Source of the DNA: Nocardioides aromaticivorans
Lineage (GTDB): Bacteria > Actinomycetota > Actinomycetes > Propionibacteriales > Nocardioidaceae
NCBI RefSeq assembly: GCF_013408525.1
Contig: NZ_JACBZM010000001.1
Span: 2,728,001 to 2,792,000 of the forward strand
Direction: 5' to 3'
Length of the DNA stretch: 64,000 bases
In this document: piece after piece, positions 24,943 to 33,765 of the stretch
Position numbering within the stretch: the stretch's first letter is position 1
Layout of the letters: each line of letters opens with the position of its first letter
Made by a program: the position numbers and the translations under genes
The notes under the pieces: model-generated
What the model was told of the DNA's origin: nothing
Databases searched by the model: none
Seen by the model: the letters and a program-made list of their open reading frames with translations, nothing else

Positions 24943-26043
24943 TCACTTCAGCAGGCCGCCGAGGACGCCGCCCAGGCCGTCCAGCACGTTGCCGATGACC
25001 GTGTCGGTCGTCGGGGTCGTCGGCTTCGGCCCGGTGGTGGAGCCGCCGCCGAGTCCGCCGGTGATGTCGTCGATCGCGCCGCCGACCTTGTCGGTCAGGT
25101 CGTCGACCGGCCCGGTCGTGGTCGGTGCGTCGCTGGGCGCGGCCCCGTCCGTCGACTGCTGCGCGGGCTTGTCGCGCTTCGGCCGGTCCTTCGGCGGGGC
25201 GGTCGCCTCGGCCTGGTCGATGACCGGGACGTTCAGCAGGGCGCGGACCTGCTCGAGGGCAGCGATGTCGGGCAGCTCGGCGATCCCGCCGTCGGCGCAC
25301 GTCGGGCACGCCTCCCATGCCGCCGCGTCGACCTGGCGCACCGTCTGGGTGGCCGTGATCAGCGGCGAGCGCAGCTCCTCGGGCACGAGCGGGCCGAGCG
25401 CGCCGAGCACGTCCATGCTGTCGGCGGCGAAGGCGCGGAGGTCGGCGATCCCGTCGGTCTTGCCGGTCTGGGAGAAGTCGTCGAGCGCCAGCTCGGAGGC
25501 CTGCGTGGTCTGGTCGGTGAAGTCCTGCAGCGTCGAGGCGATGACGTCGCTGTCGGCGTCGCGGGCCGTGAGCTCCTGGACCTCCTCGAGCCGCGCCTCC
25601 GCGTGCGAGAGCAGGGAGTCGGCCTTCCCGGCGTTGTCGGACTGCAGGTTGGTCTGCGCGTTCTCGATCGCCCGCTTGACCGGGTAGAGCACGTCGCCGG
25701 GCAGGGAGTCCTGCGCGGCCATCGCCATCGAGCCGGTGGCCGAGACGACTGCGAAGCCGCCGACGAGGGCCGCGATACGGCGCTCCCGGGAGCCGCGACG
25801 CTGGCGCGGCGTGAGCCGCGCGGCCAGGTCGTCCTGAGCGACGGCCGGCGCGCGCTCGGCGGCGGCGACCAGCTGCGTGCGCAGCGAGGAGACGAACTCC
25901 GGGCGGGCCGTCACGGGGGGCACGGAGCGCAGGGCGGCGACCAGCTCGAGCAGCTCCGCGTGCTCCGCGCCGTCTCCGGCGCGTCCGGAGACCAGCGCGT
26001 CGAACTCCTCCGCGCCGCGCGACCAGCCGTTCCCGCGCATCAC
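24943..26043 (-). CDS. DUF5667-domain membrane protein, probable anti-sigma factor for the BldN-like sigma
   Basis: 366 residues. A cytoplasmic N-terminal region (1-88; with EEFDALVSG and RPEFVSSLRTQLVAAAE) is followed by one membrane helix at about 90-110. The extracytoplasmic DUF5667 domain has LPGDVLYPVKRAIENAQ and AEARLEEVQEL, then a Thr/Pro/Gly-rich tail. This layout resembles RsbN, the membrane anti-sigma factor of BldN in Streptomyces. It lies 136 bp downstream of the sigma gene on the same strand. Start GTG 26043 or ATG 26040, both after GAGGACGG. Confidence 0.75.
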   Translation of the reverse strand: MMRGNGWSRGAEEFDALVSGRAGDGAEHAELLELVAALRSVPPVTARPEFVSSLRTQLVAAAERAPAVAQDDLAARLTPRQRRGSRERRIAALVGGFAVVSATGSMAMAAQDSLPGDVLYPVKRAIENAQTNLQSDNAGKADSLLSHAEARLEEVQELTARDADSDVIASTLQDFTDQTTQASELALDDFSQTGKTDGIADLRAFAADSMDVLGALGPLVPEELRSPLITATQTVRQVDAAAWEACPTCADGGIAELPDIAALEQVRALLNVPVIDQAEATAPPKDRPKRDKPAQQSTDGAAPSDAPTTTGPVDDLTDKVGGAIDDITGGLGGGSTTGPKPTTPTTDTVIGNVLDGLGGVLGGLLK

Positions 26044-26179
26044 AACGTCCGTCCTCGTGTCCAGGGGGCCGTGTGGCCCGGAATGCCCTTGCAGACATCC
26101 AACGACCTGGGGGCCCGGCTGGTTACGGTCCGAATGACCATGCTGGAGTAGTCCGAATTGACCATCGGTCGCCGCGCCG

Positions 26180-26983
26180 TCATCGGATCCCCTCCGGCAT
26201 CAGCTTGGCGAGGTTGCGCACGCCGCGGAGCTGGAGCTGCTTGATCGCCCCGTCGCTGCGGCCGAGGGCGGCCGCCGTCTCGGCGATGCTCATGCCCTGC
26301 AGGAAGCGCATGATCAGGCAGTCGCGCTGCTCGTTGGGCAGCTTGGTGAGCGCGTCGAGGAGGATCTCGTTGGTCAGGCTGGCCAGGACGGCGTTCTCCG
26401 GGCCCTCGGTCGCGTCGTCGTGCTGGCCCATGTCCTCGGTGGTCAGCTCGAGGCGGGTGCGGCCGGCCTTGAAGTGGTCGGTGGCCAGGTTGCGGGCGAT
26501 CGTCATCAGCCAGGCGCCGAAGTCCTTGCCCTGCCACCGGAACGACGGCATGTTGCGCAGCGCGCGGAAGAAGGTCTCCGAGCACAGGTCCTCGGCGACC
26601 ACCACGGAGCGGGTGCGGTAGTAGAGGAAGCGGTAGACCGACGGCTGGTAGTGGTCGTAGAGCAGGCCGAACGCCTCGGCGTCGCCGCCGCGGGCGAGCT
26701 CGACGAGCCCGATCAGCCGCTCGCGCTCCTCGGGGGAGTCCTCCGACGAGGTCGCCAGGGTCGAGTCGTTGTAGCCGGAGCCGGCCGAGCCGCGCTCGAA
26801 GGAGTCGTCGCGCTCGGCGTGCGCCTCGCTGAGCAGCCAGGCGTCGGTACGACGGCCCGGTGCGGCGGCGTACGGGCCGCCGGCGACCGCGAGGGCCGGG
26901 GTGGGCTCCAGGGTGAGCGCAGCGACGACAGCGGCACGCAGGGCGTCCAGCCCGCGCGCGACATCGCTCCGATCCCAGGTCAT
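26180..26983 (-). CDS. ECF sigma factor of the BldN type with N-terminal extension
   Basis: 267 residues. Sigma region 2 (about 90-160: DAEAFGLLYDHYQPSVYRFL, then DFGAWLMTIARNLATDHFK) and region 4 (about 200-260: LPNEQRDCLIMRFLQGMSI) are complete. An unusual 88-residue N-terminal extension contains LDALRAAVVAAL and AVAGGPYAAAPG. Streptomyces BldN, which drives aerial development genes, carries a comparable pro-sequence that is proteolytically removed. The start ATG 26983 has GGGAGGGG upstream. The next gene encodes the probable anti-sigma factor. Targets in a non-Streptomyces host are unknown. Confidence 0.83.
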   Translation of the reverse strand: MTWDRSDVARGLDALRAAVVAALTLEPTPALAVAGGPYAAAPGRRTDAWLLSEAHAERDDSFERGSAGSGYNDSTLATSSEDSPEERERLIGLVELARGGDAEAFGLLYDHYQPSVYRFLYYRTRSVVVAEDLCSETFFRALRNMPSFRWQGKDFGAWLMTIARNLATDHFKAGRTRLELTTEDMGQHDDATEGPENAVLASLTNEILLDALTKLPNEQRDCLIMRFLQGMSIAETAAALGRSDGAIKQLQLRGVRNLAKLMPEGIR

Positions 26984-27108
26984 ACCCGGTCCCCTCCCTT
27001 GTGCCCCCGCACGGGATCCTACGGCGGATCCTTTCGCAGTGGTACCGGAACGCGATAACCGAGCGACCCGGAAATACGCCCGTGAAGTAGTCATTTCGGA
27101 CCAGATCC

Positions 27109-27123
27109 GGTCACGTCGTGACC
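27109..27123. promoter_or_regulatory. Palindrome upstream of the BldN-like sigma gene
   Basis: GGTCACG-T-CGTGACC, a perfect 7-bp inverted repeat, lies 126 bp before the sigma ATG and close to the end of the HAD gene. It may be a regulator site for the sigma promoter. The spacing does not fit the BldD consensus. Confidence 0.35.
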
Positions 27124-27144
27124 ACATCCGGTGCCACCCCCGGC

Positions 27145-28032
27145 TCAGCCCAGCCTCTTCTTCACCTGGCGCCGCACGAAGGTGCCGGCGACGGCTGCGC
27201 CAGTGGCGGCGGAGCCCACCACGAGGCCGGCCCGTGCGGCCTTGCGCCCGGTGCGGTAGTCCCGGATCCGCCAGCCGTGGGAGCGGGCGTAGGACCGCAG
27301 CTTCGGGTCCGGGTTGATCGCGCAGGGATCCCCGACGAGGCTCAGCATCGGCAGGTCGTTCGCGGAGTCGCTGTAGGCCGAGCACGCGGCGAGGTCGAGG
27401 CCCTCGCGCTCGGCGAGTGCCTGCACGGCGATCGCCTTGGCGGGCCCGTGGAGCATGTCGCCGACGAGCCTGCCGGTGTAGACCCCGTCGACGTGCTCGG
27501 CAACCGTGCCGAGGGCGCCGGTGAGGCCGAGCCGACGGGCGATCAGGTTGGCGATCTCGATGGGCGCCGCCGTGACCAGCCACACCCGCTGCCCCTGGTC
27601 GAGGTGCAGCTGGGCGAGGGCGCGCGTGCCCGGCCAGATCCGGTGCGCCATCGCCTCGTCGAAGATCTCCTCGCCGATCTCCTCGAGCTCCTGCACGGTG
27701 TGGCCGGCGATGAACGCGAGGGCGGAGTTGCGGGCCTCGGCGACGTGCTCGGGGTCCTCGACGCCGACGAAGCGGAAGTACGCCTGCTTCCACGCTGCGC
27801 CGATCAGGTCGCGGGTCGTGAAGAAGTCCCGCCGGTAGAGGCCGCGGGCGAGGTGGAAGATGCTGGCGCCCTGCATGACGGTGTTGTCGACGTCGAAGAA
27901 GGCTGCCGCATGGGGGTCCGCCGGCTGCGCCAGCGCGGTCTCGACCTCGGCTGCGGCAGCGGCCGCTTCCCCGGCGAGCTTGGAGCGCTGCTGGAGGTTG
28001 AGGCGGCGAGGCCGTTCGGCCGACGATCCCAT
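27145..28032 (-). CDS. HAD-IB family phosphatase, SerB1-like, with C-terminal membrane segment
   Basis: 295 residues. DxD motif [11 protein letters not shown] (D47, D49), motif [10 protein letters not shown], motif III Lys in [12 protein letters not shown] and motif [14 protein letters not shown] are intact. A hydrophobic C-terminal stretch ([18 protein letters not shown]) may anchor it to the membrane. The family includes phosphoserine phosphatase and lipid-phosphate phosphatases; synteny suggests Rv0505c (SerB1). Substrate unproven. ATG 28032; divergent from the acyl-CoA ligase. Confidence 0.87.
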   Translation of the reverse strand: MGSSAERPRRLNLQQRSKLAGEAAAAAAEVETALAQPADPHAAAFFDVDNTVMQGASIFHLARGLYRRDFFTTRDLIGAAWKQAYFRFVGVEDPEHVAEARNSALAFIAGHTVQELEEIGEEIFDEAMAHRIWPGTRALAQLHLDQGQRVWLVTAAPIEIANLIARRLGLTGALGTVAEHVDGVYTGRLVGDMLHGPAKAIAVQALAEREGLDLAACSAYSDSANDLPMLSLVGDPCAINPDPKLRSYARSHGWRIRDYRTGRKAARAGLVVGSAATGAAVAGTFVRRQVKKRLG

Positions 28033-28101
28033 GGCTCCACTCTAGGGATTCCGTGTTTCCTGCGGGTTCCCGTCCCGCAACCACGCCGTAGGATCGCCCC
28101 C

Positions 28102-29712
28102 ATGCCCGAGACGGACCACGCCCGCGTCGCTCCCGACGTGGCGGCGCTGGTCGAGGCCGCGGCCCAGGACCTGCCGGACCGCCTCGCGGTCGTCGAGGCG
28201 GGTGGCCGCGGGCTGACCTGGTCGGGCCTGGACGACGAGGTCGACCGGGTCGCCTCAGGCCTGGGCTCCCACGGCATCCTCGCCGGCCACCGGGTGATGA
28301 TCGCGATGGGCAACCGGATCGAGTTCGTCACGACGTACCTCGGCATCCTGCGCGCTCAGGCGGTCGCGGTCCCGGTCAACCCGGGCTCGACGGTGACCGA
28401 GCTCGCCGCGATGCTGGTCGACTCCGGCGCCCGTGCCGTCGTCGTCGACGCCGACACCGTCGACGCGGCCCGCGAGGCCGTCGACCGCACCGAGGTCGTG
28501 GCCGCCGCCCGCGACGAGGGCCGTCCGGTGCCGCGCCTGGTCGTCGTCGGCGTCGAGGCGGCCACCGCCGAGATCGGGTACGACGACCTGCGCGCCTCCG
28601 ACGTCCGGCCGGTGCCGCCGCTGCCGGACCCCGAGAAGCTCGCCGTGCTCCTCTACACCAGCGGCACCTCCGGGCGCCCGCGCGCCGCGATGCTCACGCA
28701 CCGGGCGCTGCTCGCCAACGTCGAGCAGGTGGCGACGGTCGAGCCGCCGATGATCAGTCCCGACGACGTCGTCCTCGGTGTCCTCCCGCTCTTCCACGTC
28801 TACGGCCTCGGAGCCGTCCTCGGCGGCGTGATCCGCCACCGCGCGAAGCTGGTGCTGACCGACCGGTTCGACCCCGAGGGCACCCTCGACCTGATCGAGG
28901 ACGAGGCGTGCAGCGTGGTCCCGGTCGCACCGCCGGTCTTCGCCGCCTGGCGCGGCGTCGACGCGCTCGCCGAGCGGCTCGGTCCGGTGCGGATGATCCT
29001 GTCCGGCTCCGCGCCGCTGTCCGCCGAGGTGGTCGAGGAGTTCACCGCGCTGGTCAAGGTGCCGGTTCACCAGGGCTACGGGCTGACCGAGGCGGCTCCG
29101 GTCGTCACGACCACGCTGCTCTCCGCCGACGCGAAGCCCGGCTCGGTGGGCGCCGCGCTGAGCGGCATCGACCTCCGCCTCGTCGATGACGACGGCCACC
29201 CGCTCGAGGGTGCCGAGGCCGACGACGCCGGCGAGATCCAGATCCGCGGCCGCAACCTCTTCAGCGGCTACTGGCCCGACGGCGCCGACGGGCCCGGTGC
29301 GGACGGCTGGTGGTCCACCGGCGACGTGGGCTTCCTCGACGCCGACGGCGACCTCTTCCTCGTCGACCGGGTCAAGGAGCTGGTCATCGTCTCCGGCTTC
29401 AACGTCTACCCGACCGAGGTCGAGGCGGTCGTCGGCCAGGTCGACGGGGTCCGGCAGGTCGCGGTGCTCGGCACGCCCGACGAGCGCACCGGCGAGGCCG
29501 TCGTCGCGTACGTCGTCCCGGCGGACGCCGAGGCCGACGCGGACGCCCTCGTGGCAGCGGTCCACGCGCTCGCCGAGGAGCGGCTGGCGCCGTACAAGCG
29601 ACCGGGGCGGGTCGAGGTGGTCGACGCGCTCCCACGAACCGTCACCGGCAAGATCCGCAAGGGCATGCTGCGCGGCTACGAGCGCCGCAAGGCGCTGGGG
29701 ATCCTCGAATGA
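28102..29712 (+). CDS. AMP-dependent acyl-CoA synthetase/ligase
   Basis: A 536-residue ANL enzyme. A3 motif LLYTSGTSGRPRAAMLTH, A4/A5 YGLTEAAPVVTTT, A7 STGDVGFLDADG, A8 hinge DRVKELVIVSGFNVYP and A10 lysine RTVTGKIRK are all present, so it should be active. It probably activates a fatty or aromatic acid; the chain preference cannot be read. ATG 28102 gives a normal N-terminus. The glutaredoxin-like gene overlaps its stop (ATGA). Confidence 0.9.
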   Translation: MPETDHARVAPDVAALVEAAAQDLPDRLAVVEAGGRGLTWSGLDDEVDRVASGLGSHGILAGHRVMIAMGNRIEFVTTYLGILRAQAVAVPVNPGSTVTELAAMLVDSGARAVVVDADTVDAAREAVDRTEVVAAARDEGRPVPRLVVVGVEAATAEIGYDDLRASDVRPVPPLPDPEKLAVLLYTSGTSGRPRAAMLTHRALLANVEQVATVEPPMISPDDVVLGVLPLFHVYGLGAVLGGVIRHRAKLVLTDRFDPEGTLDLIEDEACSVVPVAPPVFAAWRGVDALAERLGPVRMILSGSAPLSAEVVEEFTALVKVPVHQGYGLTEAAPVVTTTLLSADAKPGSVGAALSGIDLRLVDDDGHPLEGAEADDAGEIQIRGRNLFSGYWPDGADGPGADGWWSTGDVGFLDADGDLFLVDRVKELVIVSGFNVYPTEVEAVVGQVDGVRQVAVLGTPDERTGEAVVAYVVPADAEADADALVAAVHALAEERLAPYKRPGRVEVVDALPRTVTGKIRKGMLRGYERRKALGILE

Positions 29713-29966
29713 CGGAGCAGTCCGCGCAGCCCGCCCGCGTCACCCTCTACGGCCGTCCGGGCTGCCACCTGTGCGACGACGCCCGGGCCGTGATCGAGGC
29801 CGTCTGCGCCGAGCTGGGCGAGAGCTACGTCGAGGTCTCGATCGACGACGACCCTGAGCTCGCCGACCGCTTCGCCCACGAGATCCCGGTGACCTTCGTC
29901 GACGGCCGGCAGCACGACTTCTGGCGGGTGAGCCCGGACCGGCTGCGCCGTGCCCTCCGCGGGTAG
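29709..29966 (+). CDS. Glutaredoxin/thioredoxin-fold protein with CxxC motif
   Basis: 85 residues. After VTLYGRPG comes the redox motif CHLC, then DDARAVIEAV, the cis-Pro in HEIPVTFVDG and a short C-terminal helix. It is of the DUF836/glutaredoxin-like type found upstream of rex-hemA in actinobacteria (Rv0508 in M. tuberculosis). Its partner could be mycothiol, glutathione or a protein. It is translationally coupled to the ligase gene. Confidence 0.88.
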   Translation: MTEQSAQPARVTLYGRPGCHLCDDARAVIEAVCAELGESYVEVSIDDDPELADRFAHEIPVTFVDGRQHDFWRVSPDRLRRALRG

Positions 29967-29996
29967 CGCCCGGCCCCCGACTATCCTCTGCGGATC

Positions 29997-30548
29997 ATGC
30001 TTCCGCACCTCCATCCGCGACAGCGCCGGATCGGCATCGCGGTCGGTGCGCTGGCCGTTCTCGTGCTGCTCCTGCTGAGCCACTCCTTCGGCCGCGCCGT
30101 CCCCACCAACAACTACCGCCCGCTCATCACGACCGACGCGATCGCCAGCGGCTGCTACCCGCTGCCGGGCAACGCACGGCTCGACCTGCCCTACCAGGTG
30201 CGGTGGGACGGGGACGTGGAGACCGCGCAGGGGGAGCGGCGGATCCTGCGCGGGCAGTACGACCTGGTGGACCTCGACGAGGCAGTCGAGCGACTGGTCG
30301 CGTCCTTCACCGCGGTCGGGTTCGCGCCCGACCCGTCCGAGCATTCCGCCCTGCCGTCGGACGACTCGCTGACGCTGTCCAAGGGCGCAGAGCGCGTCAC
30401 CATCACCGTGACCGAGCTCCCCGGCACCAGCGCCGAGACCCTCGTCCGCGGCACCTTCGTCCTCGACCTGCCGGTCGCGGAGCCGGCCCGGCCGGACGAC
30501 CCGGTGTGCGCGGACCCCAAGTCCACCAAGCGCTGGGGGGATCGATGA
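29997..30548 (+). CDS. Single-pass membrane protein, unknown function
   Basis: 183 residues. One N-terminal membrane helix (IGIAVGALAVLVLLLL, about 12-27) is followed by an extracytoplasmic domain of about 150 residues with two cysteines (SGCYPLPG and PVCADPKS). No recognisable domain. It overlaps the polytopic protein gene by ATGA and so belongs to the glycosylation cassette. A role as accessory subunit is inference. Confidence 0.7.
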   Translation: MLPHLHPRQRRIGIAVGALAVLVLLLLSHSFGRAVPTNNYRPLITTDAIASGCYPLPGNARLDLPYQVRWDGDVETAQGERRILRGQYDLVDLDEAVERLVASFTAVGFAPDPSEHSALPSDDSLTLSKGAERVTITVTELPGTSAETLVRGTFVLDLPVAEPARPDDPVCADPKSTKRWGDR

Positions 30549-32038
30549 GCCGCCTGACGACGCTCGCCCACCGGCTGCCCCCGGCCCCGGTCCTGCTCGG
30601 CTGGCTGGTCGTCGCGCACGTGCTGCTGAAGGTCGCCCTCTTCCCCGTGGTGATGTCCGCGCCGCCGCACGGCGACGAGCAGGCCTACCTCAACGGCAGC
30701 ATGGCGCTGTCCAACGCCATCCGCGACCTCTTCTCCTTCACCAGCCCCGACCGGGCCGAGCTCGACCGCAATGTCGTCGCGTCCGGGTGGTTCATGCCCG
30801 GCATGTCGATCGTGGTCGCCCCGCTCTACGTCGTGTTCCCCGACGCGGGTCCGGCCCTGGTCCGCGGCTACTGCGGCATCGTGACCCTCGCGCTCTACGT
30901 CGTGGCCCTGCGCAGCGTCGTGCGCGTGCTCGGTCACCGCTGGGCGGTCGCCCTGGCCGTCTTCCCCGGCCTGGTGCCGATGTGGGTCTACTTCGGGTAC
31001 GGCGCCTGGGGCGACCTCAACGCGGGCCTCGTCCTCCTGCTGGTCGTCCTGCGCCTGGTCGAGATGTTCCGCACGCTGCGGCGGGGGGAGGCGCCGACGG
31101 TCCGGGACGGACTGGTCCTCGGGCTGCTGTCGGTGGTCACGCTCTACCTCCGCTCGAGCACCTCGGTGCTGCTGGCGGGGCTCGGCGTGGTCGCCCTGGC
31201 CACGGCGGTCGTGCTCCTCCGTGGCGCGCCCCGCTGGCGGGCGGTCGGGTCCGCGGCGGTGGCCGGCGTCGTGTTCCTCCTGCTCCTGGCCCCGTGGTCG
31301 GCGTACGCGTCGCACGTGCTCGACGCCCGCGTGCTGACGACGACCACGGTCGCCACGTCGAAGGCCAACACCTTCGGTGACCGTGAGCAGGTGTGCTTCG
31401 GTCCCTGCGACCCGGACAGCACGCTGTGGTTCCGGCCGTTGCGCTACGCCCGCGAGGTCGGGCGCGCCACCGGGACGAGCGAGGTCGACGTCCTCAAGGA
31501 GATGTCCGCCTACGCCCGGCGCGATATGACGATCCACGGCTACCTCGACCAGGTCGGCCACAACCTCGCCGCGTACTCCCTCCAGCCGGCCGTCTTCGTC
31601 GACCACGTGGTGCCGGAGGACGAGCGCGGGCCGGCGGGCTCCGCTGCGGCCTGGACCGTGAAGGTGACGACCTGGCTGGTGTACTTCCCGGCCCTGCTGC
31701 TGGTCGTCGCGGCACTGCTCTCGGTCGTCCGGCGCAGCCTCGAGGCGCGGCTGGTCGACGTCCTGGTGAAGCTGTGCCTCGGAGCTCTGCTCGTCCAGCC
31801 CTTCGTGCACGTCGCCGGTGGGCGCTACTGGACCACGGCCGCACCCTTCTTCGGGCTCGCCGCGGCGACCTTCGTGGTCGAGCGGCTGGTCCGTGCCGGC
31901 CGGCTCCCCGCCCCCGCGACGGGAGTCGTCACCGACGGCGATCGCACGGTGGAGCGGTGGCTCAACCGGATCCAGGTCGTGCTGGCAGCCGCGGTCGCGA
32001 TCGTGGCGGTCGCGGTCCTCGCCGCCGTCGTGCTCTAG
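30545..32038 (+). CDS. Polytopic membrane protein, probable GT-C type glycosyltransferase
   Basis: 497 residues with about ten to twelve membrane helices. An early loop has PPHGDEQAYLNGS, whose acidic pair is where GT-C enzymes that use polyprenyl-phosphate sugars place their catalytic Asp/Glu. A long extracytoplasmic loop contains a Cys pair (VCFGPCDPDS). With the following GT2 and GtrA genes it has the layout of three-gene gtr systems, in which this protein transfers the sugar onto a surface glycan outside the membrane. It is not matched to a named family by eye. Confidence 0.65.
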   Translation: MSRLTTLAHRLPPAPVLLGWLVVAHVLLKVALFPVVMSAPPHGDEQAYLNGSMALSNAIRDLFSFTSPDRAELDRNVVASGWFMPGMSIVVAPLYVVFPDAGPALVRGYCGIVTLALYVVALRSVVRVLGHRWAVALAVFPGLVPMWVYFGYGAWGDLNAGLVLLLVVLRLVEMFRTLRRGEAPTVRDGLVLGLLSVVTLYLRSSTSVLLAGLGVVALATAVVLLRGAPRWRAVGSAAVAGVVFLLLLAPWSAYASHVLDARVLTTTTVATSKANTFGDREQVCFGPCDPDSTLWFRPLRYAREVGRATGTSEVDVLKEMSAYARRDMTIHGYLDQVGHNLAAYSLQPAVFVDHVVPEDERGPAGSAAAWTVKVTTWLVYFPALLLVVAALLSVVRRSLEARLVDVLVKLCLGALLVQPFVHVAGGRYWTTAAPFFGLAAATFVVERLVRAGRLPAPATGVVTDGDRTVERWLNRIQVVLAAAVAIVAVAVLAAVVL

Positions 32039-32116
32039 TTCGCGTCCGGCATCCGCGGCGGCGGCCCGGCCGCCCATCCACCGAGGACGACCGGACATGG
32101 CCTAGGGTCGGTGGCC

Positions 32117-33172
32117 ATGCACGACCGCGACCCCTCGAGCGCCCCACGTCGGGTCGCCTACGTCCTCCCCGTCTACAACGAGGAGGAGAACATCGCGGTG
32201 TTCCACGCCGCGCTGGTGGAGGCGACGGCCGCCCGTCCCGACCTCGACTTCGAGTTCGTGTACGTCGACGACGGCAGCCGCGACGCGTCGCTGGAGCGCC
32301 TCGTGGAGCTGCGCGCGAAGGACTCGCGGGTCACGGTCGTCCAGTTCTCCCGCAACTTCGGCCACCAGCTGGCCGTGACCGCCGGGCTCGACCTCGTCGC
32401 GGAGAGCGGCGACGCGGACGCGGTGATCGTGATGGACACCGACCTGCAGGACCCCCCGCGCGTCAGCCTGGAGATGATCGAGCGCTGGGAGGAGGGCGTC
32501 GAGGTCGTCTACGCCCAGCGTCGTACCCGCAAGGACACGCCCTTCAAGCGGGCGACCGCCTGGGGCTTCTACTGGGTGCTCGACCGGCTCGCGTCGATCC
32601 AGATCCCGCGCAATGTCGGCGACTTCCGGCTCATGGACGCCCGCGTGGTCGCCGAGATCTCGCGCTACCGCGAGCACGACCGCTTCCTGCGCGGCATCGT
32701 CGCCCACGTCGGCTTCCGCCAGGAGGCGCTCCTCTTCGACCGCGACGAGCGCTTCGCGGGCGAGACCGGCTACCCGCTGAAGAAGATGCTCAGCTTCGCC
32801 GCGAGCGGCATCCTGGGCTTCTCGACCACGCCGCTGAAGCTCATCTCCCGCTTCGGCTACGCGATCTCGCTCTTCAGCGTGCTGCTGGCCTGCTACGTGC
32901 TGTTCATCCGGGTCTTCAGGCCGGAGGAGTCCGTGCCGGGCTGGGCGTTCCTCGGCGTCGGCATGTTCATGCTCAGCGGCATCCAGCTGGTGATGATGGG
33001 CGTGATCGGCAGCTATCTCGGCCGTGTGTACGTCGAGGCCCAGGACCGCCCGCTCTACACGTTGGCGATGGTCGCGCGCGACCGCGGCGCCGACCCGGAG
33101 TCCGGGACCGGCCGGAGCGGGCCGCGCCGCCACCGCGACATGGGCGCCCTCGACCCGGGGGCCGAGTCCTGA
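32117..33172 (+). CDS. GT2 family polyprenyl-phosphate glycosyltransferase (GtrB/DPM1-like)
   Basis: 351 residues. The cytoplasmic GT-A domain opens with VAYVLPVYNEEENI and has EFVYVDDGSRD, the DxD-type VMDTDLQDPP and the acceptor region with GDFRLMD. Two C-terminal helices (ISLFSVLLACYVLFI and MLSGIQLVMMGVIGSYLG) anchor it, as in GtrB. It should load a sugar onto a polyprenyl phosphate on the inner face. The start is ATG 32117 (GTG 32111 is in frame). The stop overlaps the GtrA gene. Confidence 0.88.
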   Translation: MHDRDPSSAPRRVAYVLPVYNEEENIAVFHAALVEATAARPDLDFEFVYVDDGSRDASLERLVELRAKDSRVTVVQFSRNFGHQLAVTAGLDLVAESGDADAVIVMDTDLQDPPRVSLEMIERWEEGVEVVYAQRRTRKDTPFKRATAWGFYWVLDRLASIQIPRNVGDFRLMDARVVAEISRYREHDRFLRGIVAHVGFRQEALLFDRDERFAGETGYPLKKMLSFAASGILGFSTTPLKLISRFGYAISLFSVLLACYVLFIRVFRPEESVPGWAFLGVGMFMLSGIQLVMMGVIGSYLGRVYVEAQDRPLYTLAMVARDRGADPESGTGRSGPRRHRDMGALDPGAES

Positions 33173-33648
33173 GCGACCCGGGCAGCCACCGCGGCGCGGC
33201 GATCCGGTTCGCTGCCGTCGGCGTCTGCAACACGGCGATCGACGCGGTGCTGTTCGTGCTGCTCCACGACCACCTGGGCATCACCCTGGCGAACTTCGTC
33301 TCGAGCAGCGCGGGCATGGTCTTCAGCTTCGTCGTGAACGGCCTGTTCACCTTCCGGGCCGAGAGGCTCACGCTGCGGCACGCGGCCCTCTTCGTCGCCT
33401 CGACGGGCCTGGTCATGTGGGTCGCCCAGCCGCTGCTGATCCACGGCTGGCTGTGGGTGCTGGAACAGGGACCGGACGTCGCCCTGGGCGGGATGTCCGC
33501 CGGCGACGTACGGATCTGGCTGGCGAAGCTCGCCTCGATCGCGTGCAGCCTCGTGCTCAACTTCCTGGCCTACCGCTACGTCGTGTGGCCCGTGGAGCAC
33601 CGCGGCGAGGAGCACGCGCCACAGGCGTCGTCGGGCGAGGGTGTGTGA
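33169..33648 (+). CDS. GtrA family membrane protein (probable lipid-linked sugar flippase), apparent CTG start
   Basis: 159 residues with four membrane helices in the GtrA pattern: AIRFAAVGVCNTAIDAVLF, then SSSAGMVFSFVVNGLFTF, and near the end LVLNFLAYRYVVW. No ATG, GTG or TTG is available upstream of the first helix in this frame near the junction. The best start is CTG at 33169, overlapping the GT2 stop as CTGA, analogous to the ATGA overlaps elsewhere. GtrA proteins are thought to flip the polyprenyl-linked sugar made by GtrB. Confidence 0.82.
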   Translation: MSDPGSHRGAAIRFAAVGVCNTAIDAVLFVLLHDHLGITLANFVSSSAGMVFSFVVNGLFTFRAERLTLRHAALFVASTGLVMWVAQPLLIHGWLWVLEQGPDVALGGMSAGDVRIWLAKLASIACSLVLNFLAYRYVVWPVEHRGEEHAPQASSGEGV

Positions 33649-33686
33649 CGCATCTCCGACCGCCCGAACTTGCACTCCCGCCGGTT

Positions 33687-33715
33687 TTGTTCTCACGTTC
33701 ACAAACTCCTACAGT
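33687..33715 (+). promoter_or_regulatory. rex promoter with overlapping Rex operator (ROP)
   Basis: TTGTTCTCACGTTCACAA at 33687-33704 matches the Rex consensus TTGTGAA-N4-TTCACAA perfectly in the right half and at TTGT in the left. It overlaps a plausible promoter: TTGTTC (33687-33692), 17-bp spacer, TACAGT (33710-33715). Rex would therefore repress its own operon when NADH is low, as in Streptomyces rex-hemACD. Confidence 0.75.
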
Positions 33716-33765
33716 GATCGAGTCGCGCCCCTCCGGACTGCTGGGCGTGGCTGGAAAGTGGAGCT

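Noticed and set aside
27109..27123. BldD box upstream of the BldN-like sigma gene
   Set aside because: The palindrome has the wrong half-site spacing for the BldD consensus, so it is listed only as an unassigned inverted repeat.
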